Origin: Parvibaculum sp039680535
Lineage (GTDB): Bacteria; Pseudomonadota; Alphaproteobacteria; Parvibaculales; Parvibaculaceae
Reading direction: 5' to 3'
DNA: 64,000 nt
Assembly (NCBI RefSeq): GCF_039680535.1
Contig: NZ_JBDKSS010000022.1
Coordinates: forward strand, 84,122 to 148,121
Under the pieces are notes generated by a model. It was not told the DNA's origin. It ran no database searches and worked only from the letters and a program-made list of their open reading frames with translations. Shown here one piece after another: positions 1 through 10,141 of this stretch. Numbering within the stretch: the first letter of the stretch is position 1; the number at the start of each line of letters is the position of its first letter. The position numbers were made by a program, and so were the translations under genes.

Positions 1-1452
1 GAATACCAAAGCCTCGAGAAGCGCCGCATCACCTTCCAGGTCACCTTCGCGTTGATCTATGTCGCCATGGCGCTGGTGACCTTGCTTGCCGCGATCTGGC
101 TTGGTCTCTGGGCATCGAACCGCCTCATCGATCCGATCAGCAAGCTGGTTCAGGCGTCGGAGCGCGTGAGTGCAGGCGATTGGGGCGCCCGCGTCGAACC
201 GGGCGAAACGGGTGACGAGCTCGACGTGCTGTCCAATGCCTTCAACCGCATGACGAGCGAGCTTGAGAGCCAGCGCAAGGATCTCGTGGACGCCAACCAC
301 GAACTGGACCAGCGGCGCCAGTTCACGGAGGCGGTGCTTTCCGGCGTCAGCGCAGGCGTGTTCGGCCTCGATTACGAAGGCCATATCAACCATGCGAACC
401 GGGCCGCGCTGCGCTTCTTCGGCAAGGCGGCGGACGAGTTGGTCGGGCGCGATATTGCGGCCGCTATCCCCGAGATGGCGGCGGTCGTGGGCGAGGCGCA
501 AGCCCATCCGGACAGGCGCGCGCAGGCGCAGGTCGTGATCATGCGGGACGGTCTGGAGCGGACGCTCAACATTCGTGTCACCAGCGAGCTGACGGATTCG
601 GCGCTGGGCGGGTTCGTGCTGACCTTCGACGACATCACGGAACTGGTGCGCGCGCAGCGCACCTCCGCCTGGGCGGACGTGGCGCGGCGCATCGCGCATG
701 AGATCAAGAACCCGCTGACGCCGATCCAGCTTTCGGCCGAGCGGCTTAAGCGCAAATACACCAAGGAAATTCACTCCGATCCGGAGGTTTTCCAGCAATG
801 CACCGACACGATCATCCGGCAGGTGACCGATATCGGACGCATGGTGGACGAGTTTTCGTCTTTCGCGCGAATGCCGACGGCGCATATCAAGCCGATCGAG
901 ATCAACGAGATCGTGCGGCAAGCGGTATTCCTTCAGCGCGTCGCGCAGCCGGATATCGAGTATCAGCTCGAGATGTCGAGCGATCCGGTGGTTCTCGATT
1001 GCGACGGGCGCCTCGTCAGCCAGGCGCTGACCAACATTCTGAAGAATGCGGCGGAAGCAATCCGGGGGCAGGAACCCGAAGCGGAAGGTGAGGACGCCTC
1101 ACAACACCGTGGCGGCCATCTCGGCCGCGTTCACGTGGCGCTGGTGGAGGCGCCGGGGACCGTTTCCATCGTGGTGACGGACTCAGGCTGCGGCCTGCCG
1201 CAGACGGACCGGGCGCGCCTGACGGAGCCTTACATGACCACGCGCGCGAAGGGCACAGGGCTCGGCCTCGCAATCGTGAACAAGGTCATGGAAGACCATG
1301 GCGGCTCGCTTCTGCTTAGCGATGCGCCGGCGGCGGAAGGCTGGGAGAGCGGCGCTCGCGTCGCGCTCGTCTTTCCGCGGATTCACGGCGACGCAGAGCT
1401 TCCGGAAACAATCGAGACTACGACAGAGAACGAGGCGGTAAATGGCATCTGA
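1..1452 (+). CDS. ntrY: NtrY sensor histidine kinase, 5' end outside window
   Basis: Membrane-bound histidine kinase that phosphorylates NtrX; the pair is linked to nitrogen and redox control in alphaproteobacteria. The reading frame is open from base 1, so the first part of the gene (normally an N-terminal multi-pass sensor region; the family is about 700-750 residues) lies outside the window. Visible in 483 residues: a membrane helix at about residues 14-35, HAMP to about 85, a PAS domain at about 115-215, the HisKA H-box with AHEIKNPLTPIQ, and the ATPase with N-box NILKNAAEAI and glycine boxes DSGCGLP and GTGLGLAIV. The stop overlaps the start of ntrX by 11 bases, so the two are translationally coupled. 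Family assignment is firm because of the neighbour and domain order. Confidence 0.95.
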   Translation, partial: EYQSLEKRRITFQVTFALIYVAMALVTLLAAIWLGLWASNRLIDPISKLVQASERVSAGDWGARVEPGETGDELDVLSNAFNRMTSELESQRKDLVDANHELDQRRQFTEAVLSGVSAGVFGLDYEGHINHANRAALRFFGKAADELVGRDIAAAIPEMAAVVGEAQAHPDRRAQAQVVIMRDGLERTLNIRVTSELTDSALGGFVLTFDDITELVRAQRTSAWADVARRIAHEIKNPLTPIQLSAERLKRKYTKEIHSDPEVFQQCTDTIIRQVTDIGRMVDEFSSFARMPTAHIKPIEINEIVRQAVFLQRVAQPDIEYQLEMSSDPVVLDCDGRLVSQALTNILKNAAEAIRGQEPEAEGEDASQHRGGHLGRVHVALVEAPGTVSIVVTDSGCGLPQTDRARLTEPYMTTRAKGTGLGLAIVNKVMEDHGGSLLLSDAPAAEGWESGARVALVFPRIHGDAELPETIETTTENEAVNGI

Positions 1453-2836
1453 CATTCTCATTGTCGATGACGAGGCGGATATCCGCGAGCTCGTTGCAGG
1501 TATCCTCAACGACGAGGGCTATGACACGCGGGTCGCCGGAGACAGCGACGGCGCGCTCGCAGCCATCGAAGCGCGTCGGCCGGGCCTCGTGGTTCTCGAC
1601 ATCTGGCTGCAGGGAAGCCGCCTCGACGGGCTCGAAGTTCTCGACGCCGTGCATGAGCGCCATCCCGACCTGCCGGTCGTCATCATCAGCGGCCATGGCA
1701 ATGTCGAGACGGCGGTCTCGGCGATCAAGAAGGGCGCCTACGATTTCATCGAGAAGCCGTTCAAGGCCGACCGCCTGATCCTCATCATTCGCCGCGCCAT
1801 CGAAGCCTACAAGCTCAAGCGCGAGAACGACGAGTTGAGAAATCGCGTCGGCGACGAGACGACGCTGATCGGCTTGTCGCCGACCATCGCGCAGGTGCGC
1901 CAGACCATCGACAAGGTGGCGCCGACGGGCAGCCGCGTGCTCATCACTGGTCCCTCGGGCTCCGGCAAGGAGATCGTGGCGCGGCTTCTTCACGCCCGCT
2001 CTCGCCGCGCGGAAGGGGCCTTTATCGCGATCAATACGGCGACCATGGCGCCGGAACGCATGGAGATCGAGCTTTTCGGCACAGAGGCGTCGTCGGCGGG
2101 CCCCCGCAAGGTGGGCGTCTTCGAGCAGGCGCATGGCGGCACGCTGTTCCTCGACGAAGTGGCGGAAATGCCCATCGAGACACAGAGCAAGATTCTGCGC
2201 GTGCTCGTCGACCAGACCTTCGAGCGGGTCGGCGGCGGCCCGAAGGTGAAGGTCGATGTGCGCGTCGTCTCCTCGTCGAGCCGCGATCTTCAGGATGAAA
2301 TCGCCAAGGGACGCTTCCGCGAGGACCTTTATCACCGCCTGAATGTCGTGCCGATCCATGTGCCGCCGCTTTCGTCGCGGCGCGAGGACATTCCGATGCT
2401 GGTCGATCACTTCATGGGCCTGATCTCCCGTGCCACGGGCCTCCCGGCGCGCCGGATCTCGGAAGACGCCATGGCGGCGCTCCAGGCGCATGACTGGCCG
2501 GGCAATGTCCGCCAGTTGCGGAACAACGTCGAACGGCTGCTCATCCTGACATCGGGCGATCCGGGCGCGGTAGTGACCGCCGACATGCTTCCCGCGGAGG
2601 TCGGCTCCTCGGCACAGATCACTGTCAACGGTTCGGGCGGCGAGCACATCATGGCGCTGCCGCTTCGCGAGGCGCGCGAGACCTTCGAGCGCGAGTACCT
2701 GATGGCCCAGATCAGCCGCTTCGGGGGGAATATCTCGCGCACGGCGGCCTTCATCGGCATGGAGCGTTCGGCGCTGCACCGCAAGCTGAAGTCGCTCGGT
2801 GTCGCGACAGCCTCGCGTCCCGATCTGCCGATCTGA
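1442..2836 (+). CDS. ntrX: NtrX response regulator (NtrC family) lacking GAFTGA
   Basis: Response regulator partner of NtrY. It has a receiver domain (residues 1-120, acidic pocket DDE, phospho-acceptor Asp in VVLDIWL, conserved Lys in EKPF), an AAA+ ATPase domain (Walker A GPSGSGKE, Walker B GTLFLDEVAEMP) and a C-terminal Fis-type helix-turn-helix (about 420-460). The segment that in NtrC carries the GAFTGA sigma-54 contact loop reads ELFGTEASSAGPRKVG, so the loop is gone. This is typical of alphaproteobacterial NtrX and implies it does not open sigma-54 promoters but works as a repressor or sigma-70 activator. Length 464 residues is normal. It starts with ATG inside the end of ntrY. Confidence 0.95.
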   Translation: MASDILIVDDEADIRELVAGILNDEGYDTRVAGDSDGALAAIEARRPGLVVLDIWLQGSRLDGLEVLDAVHERHPDLPVVIISGHGNVETAVSAIKKGAYDFIEKPFKADRLILIIRRAIEAYKLKRENDELRNRVGDETTLIGLSPTIAQVRQTIDKVAPTGSRVLITGPSGSGKEIVARLLHARSRRAEGAFIAINTATMAPERMEIELFGTEASSAGPRKVGVFEQAHGGTLFLDEVAEMPIETQSKILRVLVDQTFERVGGGPKVKVDVRVVSSSSRDLQDEIAKGRFREDLYHRLNVVPIHVPPLSSRREDIPMLVDHFMGLISRATGLPARRISEDAMAALQAHDWPGNVRQLRNNVERLLILTSGDPGAVVTADMLPAEVGSSAQITVNGSGGEHIMALPLREARETFEREYLMAQISRFGGNISRTAAFIGMERSALHRKLKSLGVATASRPDLPI

Positions 2837-2857
2837 CGTCAGAGCAGGAAGCCCATC

Positions 2858-3715
2858 TTGTCACGTATTGCCTATGTCAACGGCCGCTACGTCCGCCATG
2901 CGGATGCGAGCGTCCATATCGAGGATCGCGGCTACCAGTTCGCCGATGGCGTCTACGAGGTCTGCGGCATTCGCGGCGGCAGGCTCATGGACGAGGAATT
3001 GCACCTCGCCCGGCTTCAGAGGTCGCTTTCGGAGCTGCGGATCGCGAGCCCCATGCCGCTCGCCGCGCTGCGGCAGGTGCTTCGTGAAGTGGTGCGCCGG
3101 AACCGGATCGAGAACGGGCTCGTCTATTTTCAGGTCACGCGCGGCGTCGCGCCTCGCGATCATCCATTTCCCGGCGCCCATGTGAAGCCGTCGCTCGTGG
3201 TTACGGCGAAGCGGCTCAACATGGCGCGGGTCCAGCAGTCGGTCGAGAAGGGCGTCGCGGTCGTCACCATGCCCGATCTGCGCTGGGCGCGGCGCGACAT
3301 CAAGTCGATCGCGCTGCTTCCCAACATATTGGCCAAGCAGGCGGCGCGAGAGGCCGGCGCCTATGAGGCCTGGCTGGTCGATGCCGAGGGATATGTGACC
3401 GAAGGTTCTTCGACCAATGCGTGGATCGTCGACAAGGAAGGGCGGCTCATCACCCGCTCATTGGGGCCTGACATCCTTCCGGGCATCACCCGCGCGGTCC
3501 TTCTCGACGCGGCGAGGCAGGAGGGGATCGAGATTGTCGAGCGTCCGTTCACACCGGATGAGGCGAAGTCGGCGCGCGAGGCGTTCATCAGCGCATCCTC
3601 CGCCGTCATCATTCCCGTCGTTCGGATCGATGACAGGGCGATCGGCAACGGGGCGCCCGGTTCGATCACGCTTCGCCTCCGTGAGGCCTATTCGAAGGTC
3701 GGCCTGCTGAGCTGA
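2858..3715 (+). CDS. dat: D-amino-acid aminotransferase (class IV PLP)
   Basis: Cytoplasmic PLP-dependent fold-type IV transaminase, most like D-alanine/D-amino-acid aminotransferase, exchanging D-amino acids with 2-oxoglutarate and feeding peptidoglycan D-Glu/D-Ala pools. The catalytic lysine sits in RDIKSIALLPN (residue about 149), followed by the family motifs YVTEGSSTNAW and TPDILPGITR-like LGPDILPGITR. Length 285 residues is typical. The start is TTG at 2858 with an AGGAAG Shine-Dalgarno sequence about 7 bases upstream; it gives the normal N-terminus (SRIAYVNGRYV). It lies 21 bases after ntrX. Branched-chain aminotransferase or aminodeoxychorismate lyase are less likely alternatives because the sequence around the lysine matches Dat best. 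Confidence 0.88.
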   Translation: MSRIAYVNGRYVRHADASVHIEDRGYQFADGVYEVCGIRGGRLMDEELHLARLQRSLSELRIASPMPLAALRQVLREVVRRNRIENGLVYFQVTRGVAPRDHPFPGAHVKPSLVVTAKRLNMARVQQSVEKGVAVVTMPDLRWARRDIKSIALLPNILAKQAAREAGAYEAWLVDAEGYVTEGSSTNAWIVDKEGRLITRSLGPDILPGITRAVLLDAARQEGIEIVERPFTPDEAKSAREAFISASSAVIIPVVRIDDRAIGNGAPGSITLRLREAYSKVGLLS

Positions 3716-3744
3716 AACGTCCTTGGGCGGCGTTATCGACAAAA

Positions 3745-3782
3745 AAGTGCGGCAAAAGTCGCATTCATGCGTTTTCGCACTT
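3745..3782. promoter_or_regulatory. Inverted repeat in hfq upstream region
   Basis: AAGTGCG at 3745-3751 is repeated in inverse at 3776-3782 (CGCACTT) in the 197-base gap between dat and hfq. A weak sigma-70-like -35 (TTGCAG, 3781-3786) follows at once, but no convincing -10 was found. Farther down, GCCCC/GGGGC at 3828-3840 can form a small hairpin in the leader. The site could be an operator or a dat transcript end structure; function is not known. Confidence 0.3.
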
Positions 3783-3912
3783 GCAGCATTTTAGAAATAG
3801 AACAGATTAAAGGGGTCCGCATCTCTTGCCCCAACGGGGCGGAGGCAAAGCCATCGAGGTCGGCCGCTGCGGCCGTGTCGACCCGGCCAAATTTTACAAA
3901 TGGGGTTTACCC

Positions 3913-4161
3913 ATGAGCGAGAAGACCCATAACTTGCAGGATACGTTCCTGAACTACGTTCGCAAGAACAAGACGAACCTCACGATCTTCCTTGTGAATG
4001 GGGTGAAGCTTCAGGGCGTTGTGACCTGGTTCGACAACTTTTGTGTGTTGCTGCGTCGTGATGGCCACTCGCAATTGGTCTATAAGCACGCCATATCGAC
4101 GATCATGCCTTCGTCGCCCGTGCAGCTTTTCGAGCCGGGAGCGAATGGCGAGGAGGCTTAA
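3913..4161 (+). CDS. hfq: RNA chaperone Hfq
   Basis: Hexameric Sm-like RNA-binding protein that pairs small RNAs with mRNAs. The 82-residue product has Sm1 (TIFLVNGVKLQG, WFDNFCVLL) and Sm2 (QLVYKHAISTIMP) in the usual places, with the invariant YKHA. The ATG at 3913 was chosen because it gives the canonical N-terminus (MSEKTHNLQDTFLN); in-frame upstream starts from 3826 would add unconserved sequence. hflX follows nine bases after the stop, the classical hfq-hflX order. Confidence 0.97.
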   Translation: MSEKTHNLQDTFLNYVRKNKTNLTIFLVNGVKLQGVVTWFDNFCVLLRRDGHSQLVYKHAISTIMPSSPVQLFEPGANGEEA

Positions 4162-4170
4162 GGCCCTTTC

Positions 4171-5607
<1,437 letters not shown>

Positions 5608-5610
5608 GCC

Positions 5611-6429
5611 ATGAGCAGTCTCGCCGATGAGGTCTCGGACCTGATGCGTGAAGTCGCGGCGCTGGAAATCATGCCGCGCTTCCGGGCGCTGAAGGATGGC
5701 GACGTCGAGGAAAAATCCAAGGGCGACTATGTGACCATCGCCGACCGCGAGGCGGAGCTGTGGCTCACACCGCGGCTTGCCGCCCTGGTCGCCGGGTCGC
5801 ATGTGCTGGGAGAGGAGGCTGTTGCCGCCGACAGGTCGCGCCTCTCGCTGATCGAGAGCGATGCGCCCGTCTGGACCGTCGATCCGGTGGATGGCACCAG
5901 CAACTTCATTGCGGGCCGGGAGACCTTCGGCGTGATGATCGCGCTGGTGCGCGGCGGCGTGACGGAGCTTGCATGGATCTATCTGCCTGCTTCCGGCGAA
6001 CTGGCCACGGCGGAGCGCGGCGGCGGAGCCTGGTGGACCTCGGGTGGCAAGACGGTGCGGCTCAGTACCGGCCATGGCCCGGAAGACCTGCGCGACATCG
6101 TGGGCGCGTTCAACACACGCTTCATGCCGGACGAGTGGCGAATGCGTGTCGAGGGTCTTGCGGGCCATGTCGGGCGCGAGGCAAACGATCTCTGCTCGGC
6201 GGTCGACTACACCTCGGTCGCGCGCGGGCTCAAGGATATCGTGACCTACCACCGCATGATGCCATGGGACCACGTGCCCGGATCGTTGATTGTGCGGGAG
6301 GCCGGCGGCGTTGTCCGCGATATGGCCAACGGGGCCGATTACGTGCCGCGTACGCTTGCCGGGCCGCATCTCGTGGCGCGCGACGAAAAGACCTGGCTAC
6401 GCGTTTCGGACGCGACGCATCGCAGCTGA
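5611..6429 (+). CDS. Inositol-monophosphatase-family phosphatase
   Basis: Mg-dependent sugar-phosphate phosphatase of the FIG/IMPase superfamily, 272 residues. Metal-binding motifs are visible: GEE at about residue 66, WTVDPVDGTSNFI at about 88, and the C-terminal WDHVPGSLIVREAGG, which corresponds to the WDxAAG motif with the central Ala pair replaced by V-P. Family members hydrolyse inositol-1-phosphate, histidinol-phosphate or PAP (CysQ); the sequence alone does not decide between them. The start is three bases after the hflX stop, so it is the last gene of the hfq-hflX unit. It converges with the diguanylate cyclase gene with no gap. Confidence 0.85.
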   Translation: MSSLADEVSDLMREVAALEIMPRFRALKDGDVEEKSKGDYVTIADREAELWLTPRLAALVAGSHVLGEEAVAADRSRLSLIESDAPVWTVDPVDGTSNFIAGRETFGVMIALVRGGVTELAWIYLPASGELATAERGGGAWWTSGGKTVRLSTGHGPEDLRDIVGAFNTRFMPDEWRMRVEGLAGHVGREANDLCSAVDYTSVARGLKDIVTYHRMMPWDHVPGSLIVREAGGVVRDMANGADYVPRTLAGPHLVARDEKTWLRVSDATHRS

Positions 6430-8352
6430 TCAGCTGCCAAAGAGAGCTGACGAGCCCAGCCCGTCTGACGTTTCAGAATCGGGTGCGGAAATTTCGATGA
6501 GATTGGTCGCGTGCGGGGTGACATGGACGGGCACCGCGATTTCGACGCGGTTTCGTCCGCCGTTCTTGGCGATGTAAAGAGCTTGATCGGCAGCCTCGAG
6601 CAAAGTCTTCACGTCCGAGGCATGATCCGGAACGAGAGCGACGCCGAGCGAGATTGTAAAATGCTTGAGCTGAACTCCGTTGTGGATCAGCTGCATTTCC
6701 GCTGCGGCCTTTCGCAGATTTTCGGCGCACTCGGTCGCGCGCTCCATCGTCGCGCCGGGCATGACAATCAGGAATTCCTCGCCGCCGAAGCGGCAGACGA
6801 GATCGCTGGCGCGGACATGCCGGGGCATGAGCTCCGAGAGATACTTCAGCGCTACGTCGCCCGCATCATGTCCATATTCGTCGTTGAAATCCTTGAAATG
6901 ATCGATGTCGATCATGATCGCTCCGATGGAGAGATCGCTGCGCTCCGCGCGCGCCTGAAGAAGCTCCAAAGCTTCCTGCAGGAAACGGCGATTGAAGAGG
7001 CCGGTGAGCGGGTCGCGGATGGACTGCTCGCGGAGGGTTTCGCGAAGACGCAGATTGACGAGGGCAAGCGCCAATGTTTCGGCCAGCACGCGAAGATCCT
7101 GTGCCTCGATAGCCCATGGCACGGTTTCGTCTGTCCGTTCGAGATAGAGCAGTCCCACCGTCTCGCTTTGAGCGACAAGAGGGAGGCAGCGATAACCCAA
7201 CACGGCATCGGGCTTGATGTGCTCGCAAACGACGTCAGCCGCGACGTTCTTGATTTCATGTGCTTGTCCGCGCCTCAGACCCCAACAACTCTGCGGGCTG
7301 AATTCGGGCGTATCTCCCTTGGGCTCGCCCCATTGCGCTACCTCCGTCAGCACCGTGCGCGACCCGGAAAAGATGTAGAGCGCGCCTGGAATATCGGGAA
7401 AAAGCTGCGGGACGAACCTTTCCACAAGGGATGCAAACTCATTGATGTTCGAGCAGCCGGGAAGCCGATATGCGACGCGGCCGAGCAGATCGATTGAACG
7501 GGTTCGGGCGATGACTTCGTCGTTTCGGGCCATCAGTTCCTTGTTGGTCCGTTTCAACTCCTCTTCGGTGGCCACGCGCTTCGCGTTTGCGTCACTCAGG
7601 TGCAGCGCCAGGCGGTTGAAGGCCCTCGCGACGAGCCCCAACTCGTCGCCTTCCGGAACCTCGATCTCCCGCGGGCTTTCGTTCTGGCTGATCGTGTCGA
7701 GCCCGGTGGCGAGGGCGATAATCGGGCGCATCACATATCGCATCGAGACCATGATTGCGATGAGGGACATCACGATAATGAAGGCGCCACCAAGGGCGAT
7801 AAAGTTCGAAACCCAGCGCCGTGCCTGGTCGAGCCGTGTCCATATTTCATCGGTGTGCATCTCGACATGACCAATCAGCGCATTGATCGCAATATCGGTC
7901 TGCTTCCGGTCGATGGCATGCATCTTTATGCCTATTTCCGCCACCTGACGCGAAGGCGGGGGGCGGCCTCCCGCGAGTTCGATATCTTTATCCAAACGAG
8001 CCAGGCGTGCGGCGGCAATCATGCCGATGGTCTTGCCTTCCGCCGTCTTGTCGTCGCCGCCAGGCGTCATGGCTTCGATGCTGGCGATTGCTTCGAGGAG
8101 CTTTCCACGCGCGTCCTTATAGACGGGGATGGCTCGAGGATTCGTCTTCTGGAGGAACGTCTCATGCGCTTCCTCGGTATCCTTGAGCGCAAGCGTCACT
8201 CGTTGGGCCTGGATCATCAGGCCGATTGCTGCGCGATTCTCGTCTATGAGCTCCTGGTAACTCAGGAACGTCCAGAACAATGTGCCAAATAACAGCGCCA
8301 GCACTGTGAGCACAGCGCCTTCGAAGAACCAAATGCGTCTACGGATGGACAT
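6430..8352 (-). CDS. Membrane diguanylate cyclase: HAMP-GAF-GGDEF
   Basis: Makes cyclic di-GMP from two GTP. Order: inner-membrane helix (about 10-30), periplasmic four-helix-like sensor (about 31-185), second helix (about 188-210), HAMP with coiled coil (to about 290), GAF (about 300-440) and GGDEF (about 455-615). The active-site motif is GGEEF, and RASD sits five residues upstream, i.e. an intact RxxD inhibitory I-site, so feedback inhibition by product is expected. ATG at 8352 is preferred to the in-frame TTG at 8358. A perfect palindrome lies just upstream (8361-8375). The input signal is not readable from sequence; the HD-GYP gene at 13139 is a possible opposing enzyme. Confidence 0.92.
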   Translation of the reverse strand: MSIRRRIWFFEGAVLTVLALLFGTLFWTFLSYQELIDENRAAIGLMIQAQRVTLALKDTEEAHETFLQKTNPRAIPVYKDARGKLLEAIASIEAMTPGGDDKTAEGKTIGMIAAARLARLDKDIELAGGRPPPSRQVAEIGIKMHAIDRKQTDIAINALIGHVEMHTDEIWTRLDQARRWVSNFIALGGAFIIVMSLIAIMVSMRYVMRPIIALATGLDTISQNESPREIEVPEGDELGLVARAFNRLALHLSDANAKRVATEEELKRTNKELMARNDEVIARTRSIDLLGRVAYRLPGCSNINEFASLVERFVPQLFPDIPGALYIFSGSRTVLTEVAQWGEPKGDTPEFSPQSCWGLRRGQAHEIKNVAADVVCEHIKPDAVLGYRCLPLVAQSETVGLLYLERTDETVPWAIEAQDLRVLAETLALALVNLRLRETLREQSIRDPLTGLFNRRFLQEALELLQARAERSDLSIGAIMIDIDHFKDFNDEYGHDAGDVALKYLSELMPRHVRASDLVCRFGGEEFLIVMPGATMERATECAENLRKAAAEMQLIHNGVQLKHFTISLGVALVPDHASDVKTLLEAADQALYIAKNGGRNRVEIAVPVHVTPHATNLIEISAPDSETSDGLGSSALFGS

Positions 8353-8360
8353 GCGCAAAT

Positions 8361-8375
8361 GTTACTTTGAGTAAC
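8361..8375. promoter_or_regulatory. Perfect palindrome upstream of the cyclase
   Basis: GTTACT-TTG-AGTAAC, six-base arms around three bases, lies 9-23 bases upstream of the cyclase ATG at 8352, where a repressor or the transcript leader would be. The surrounding 78 bases up to mazG are AT-rich. Interpreted as a candidate operator; no regulator family was assigned. Confidence 0.35.
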
Positions 8376-8430
8376 AGCGCAAATCACCACAAAAGAGACG
8401 TATAAAAATCAGAGTAATGAACGCTTCAGT

Positions 8431-9252
8431 TTACTTTTGGCCGCGCTCGATAAGCTTTGCTTCCGTCCAAAGAGCATCCATTTCTTCCAGCGTTGAATCC
8501 TCTGGTCGACGGTTGGAGGCGGAAAGCCGATCTTCGATATGCTTGAAACGGCTTGAAAACTTTGCGTTTGCGCGACGCAACGCGGCCTCCGGATCGATTT
8601 TCATGTGACGCGCCAGATTGGCGTACACGAACAACAAGTCGCCGAATTCATCTTCGAGGCGATCCGCATCGCCGCCCTTGGCGAGCTCTTCGGATAGCTC
8701 GAGCATCTCCTCGTTGAGCTTGTCGAGCACTTCGACCGTGCTCGGCCAATCGAAGCCGACACGTGCTGCGCGGTTCTGAAGCTTCACGGCGCGTGTCAGC
8801 GCGGGGAGGGCGAAGGGCACATCGTCCAGAATGCTCGCGGACGCCGGCTTTCCCTTCGCGGCCTTTTCCTGTTCCTTGATGTCGTCCCACCGCCCCTTTA
8901 CGGCAGCCGCCGAGCCGGAGGTCTCATCGCCGAAGACATGTGGATGGCGACGGATCATCTTTTCGCAAATCGCGCGGACCACGTCCTCGAAGGCGAACAG
9001 CCCGGACTCTTCCGCCATCTGCGCATGGAAGGCGACCTGGAGTAGAAGGTCGCCAAGTTCCTCGCGCAGGTCGGCCATGTCGCCGCGCTCTATTGCGTCC
9101 GCGACTTCATAGGCCTCCTCGATCGTGTAGGGCGCAATGGTCGCGAAGTTCTGTTCGATATCCCAGGGACAGCCGCCATCGGGATTGCGCAGCTTGGCCA
9201 TGATTGCCAGAAGGGCTTCGATGCGCCCGAGGTCGGTGGGAACTGCGCTCAA
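8431..9252 (-). CDS. mazG: Nucleoside triphosphate pyrophosphohydrolase MazG
   Basis: Hydrolyses NTPs and dNTPs to monophosphate and PPi, cleaning aberrant nucleotides and limiting ppGpp. Two tandem MazG folds are visible in 273 residues: EEAYE with EELGDLL in the first half, EEMLELSEE with EDEFGDLL in the second, which are the acidic Mg-binding helices. The start is TTG at 9252; it gives an N-terminus (GRIEALLAIMAKLRNP, GGCPWD) that lines up with the E. coli enzyme, while the next ATG would cut the first helix. It is read after the hydrolase gene at 9274-9924, 21 bases apart. Confidence 0.93.
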   Translation of the reverse strand: MSAVPTDLGRIEALLAIMAKLRNPDGGCPWDIEQNFATIAPYTIEEAYEVADAIERGDMADLREELGDLLLQVAFHAQMAEESGLFAFEDVVRAICEKMIRRHPHVFGDETSGSAAAVKGRWDDIKEQEKAAKGKPASASILDDVPFALPALTRAVKLQNRAARVGFDWPSTVEVLDKLNEEMLELSEELAKGGDADRLEDEFGDLLFVYANLARHMKIDPEAALRRANAKFSSRFKHIEDRLSASNRRPEDSTLEEMDALWTEAKLIERGQK

Positions 9253-9273
9253 CTGGGACTCCGGGGCAAAAGG

Positions 9274-9924
9274 TCAGGCGAACGTGTCGTCTGCGACGAA
9301 CGGATTGGTGCGCCGCTCCGCGCCGAAGGTGGAAAGCGGTCCGTGGCCCGGCACGAAGGTGACGTCGTCGCCAAGTGGCCAAAGGCGTTCGCGGATGGAG
9401 GAGACAAGGGCGTTGTAATCGCCCTGCGGCAGGTCGGTGCGTCCTATGGAGCCCTGAAACAGCACGTCGCCGACGATGGCGAGGTGTGAGGGAGCGTGGA
9501 AGAACACGACATGACCCGGCGTGTGGCCGGGGCAATGGATCACGTCGAACGTCAGTCCGGCAACATCGACCGTGTCGCCGTTTTCCAGCCAGCGGTCCGG
9601 CACGAATGCGCCGCATTCGGGAAAGCCGTATTTGCGGGCCTGTTCCGGCAGGGCTTCGATCAGGAAGAGATCGGCGCGATGCGGACCTTCGATGGGAATG
9701 TTGAGCTTCCGCGCCAGATCGCCCGCGGCCGCGGCATGGTCGAGATGCCCATGTGTAAGGAGAATCTTGTCGAGGGTGATTCCCGCCTCCTCGACGGTGC
9801 CGATAATGCGGTCGAGATCGCCGCCGGGATCGCTCACCGCGCCATGCATGGTGTCGTCGTTCCAAAGCAGAGTGCAGTTCTGCTGGAACGGAGTCACAGG
9901 GAGAATCGCTGCTTTCAGGCTCAT
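9274..9924 (-). CDS. Metallo-beta-lactamase-fold hydrolase, GloB/YcbL-like
   Basis: Small (216 residues) di-metal hydrolase of the glyoxalase II-like branch. Metal ligands seen: THGHLDHAA (HxHxDH), GHTPGH, the bridging Asp in VGDVLF and VPGHGP. The compact size and absence of the C-terminal GloB substrate domain point to YcbL-type enzymes, whose in vivo substrate is uncertain. The ATG at 9924 (MSLKAAILP) was chosen; the frame stays open to 10224, but the added residues are unlike the family. It probably heads a two-gene unit with mazG. Confidence 0.87.
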   Translation of the reverse strand: MSLKAAILPVTPFQQNCTLLWNDDTMHGAVSDPGGDLDRIIGTVEEAGITLDKILLTHGHLDHAAAAGDLARKLNIPIEGPHRADLFLIEALPEQARKYGFPECGAFVPDRWLENGDTVDVAGLTFDVIHCPGHTPGHVVFFHAPSHLAIVGDVLFQGSIGRTDLPQGDYNALVSSIRERLWPLGDDVTFVPGHGPLSTFGAERRTNPFVADDTFA

Positions 9925-10141
9925 GACGCGGGCGCTTTTTTCAATGATGGTACGTCTCAAGGTAGGTACGCATGTGCGATATGTCCAATGGTGACGGGCT
10001 TTTTCGTGCCTTTCATGTCGAAATCTGTGAATAAACGCGACATGCGGGGCGAAAAAAGCGTTGGGGCCCAGCAAACTCTTGGCGTTTTTTCGAATCTCGT
10101 GAAAGATAGTTACCGGTTCCACCAAGGACGAATCACAAATC
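9925..10141. other. Divergent intergenic region, hydrolase / HU
   Basis: 217 bases between two divergent genes, with several T- and A-runs. An AAGGAC Shine-Dalgarno sequence precedes the HU start. No clear -35/-10 pair or repeat was identified. Confidence 0.4.

Noticed and set aside
1418..2779. 453-codon minus-strand frame opposite ntrX
   Set aside because: Antisense of a conserved gene, with no recognisable domain.
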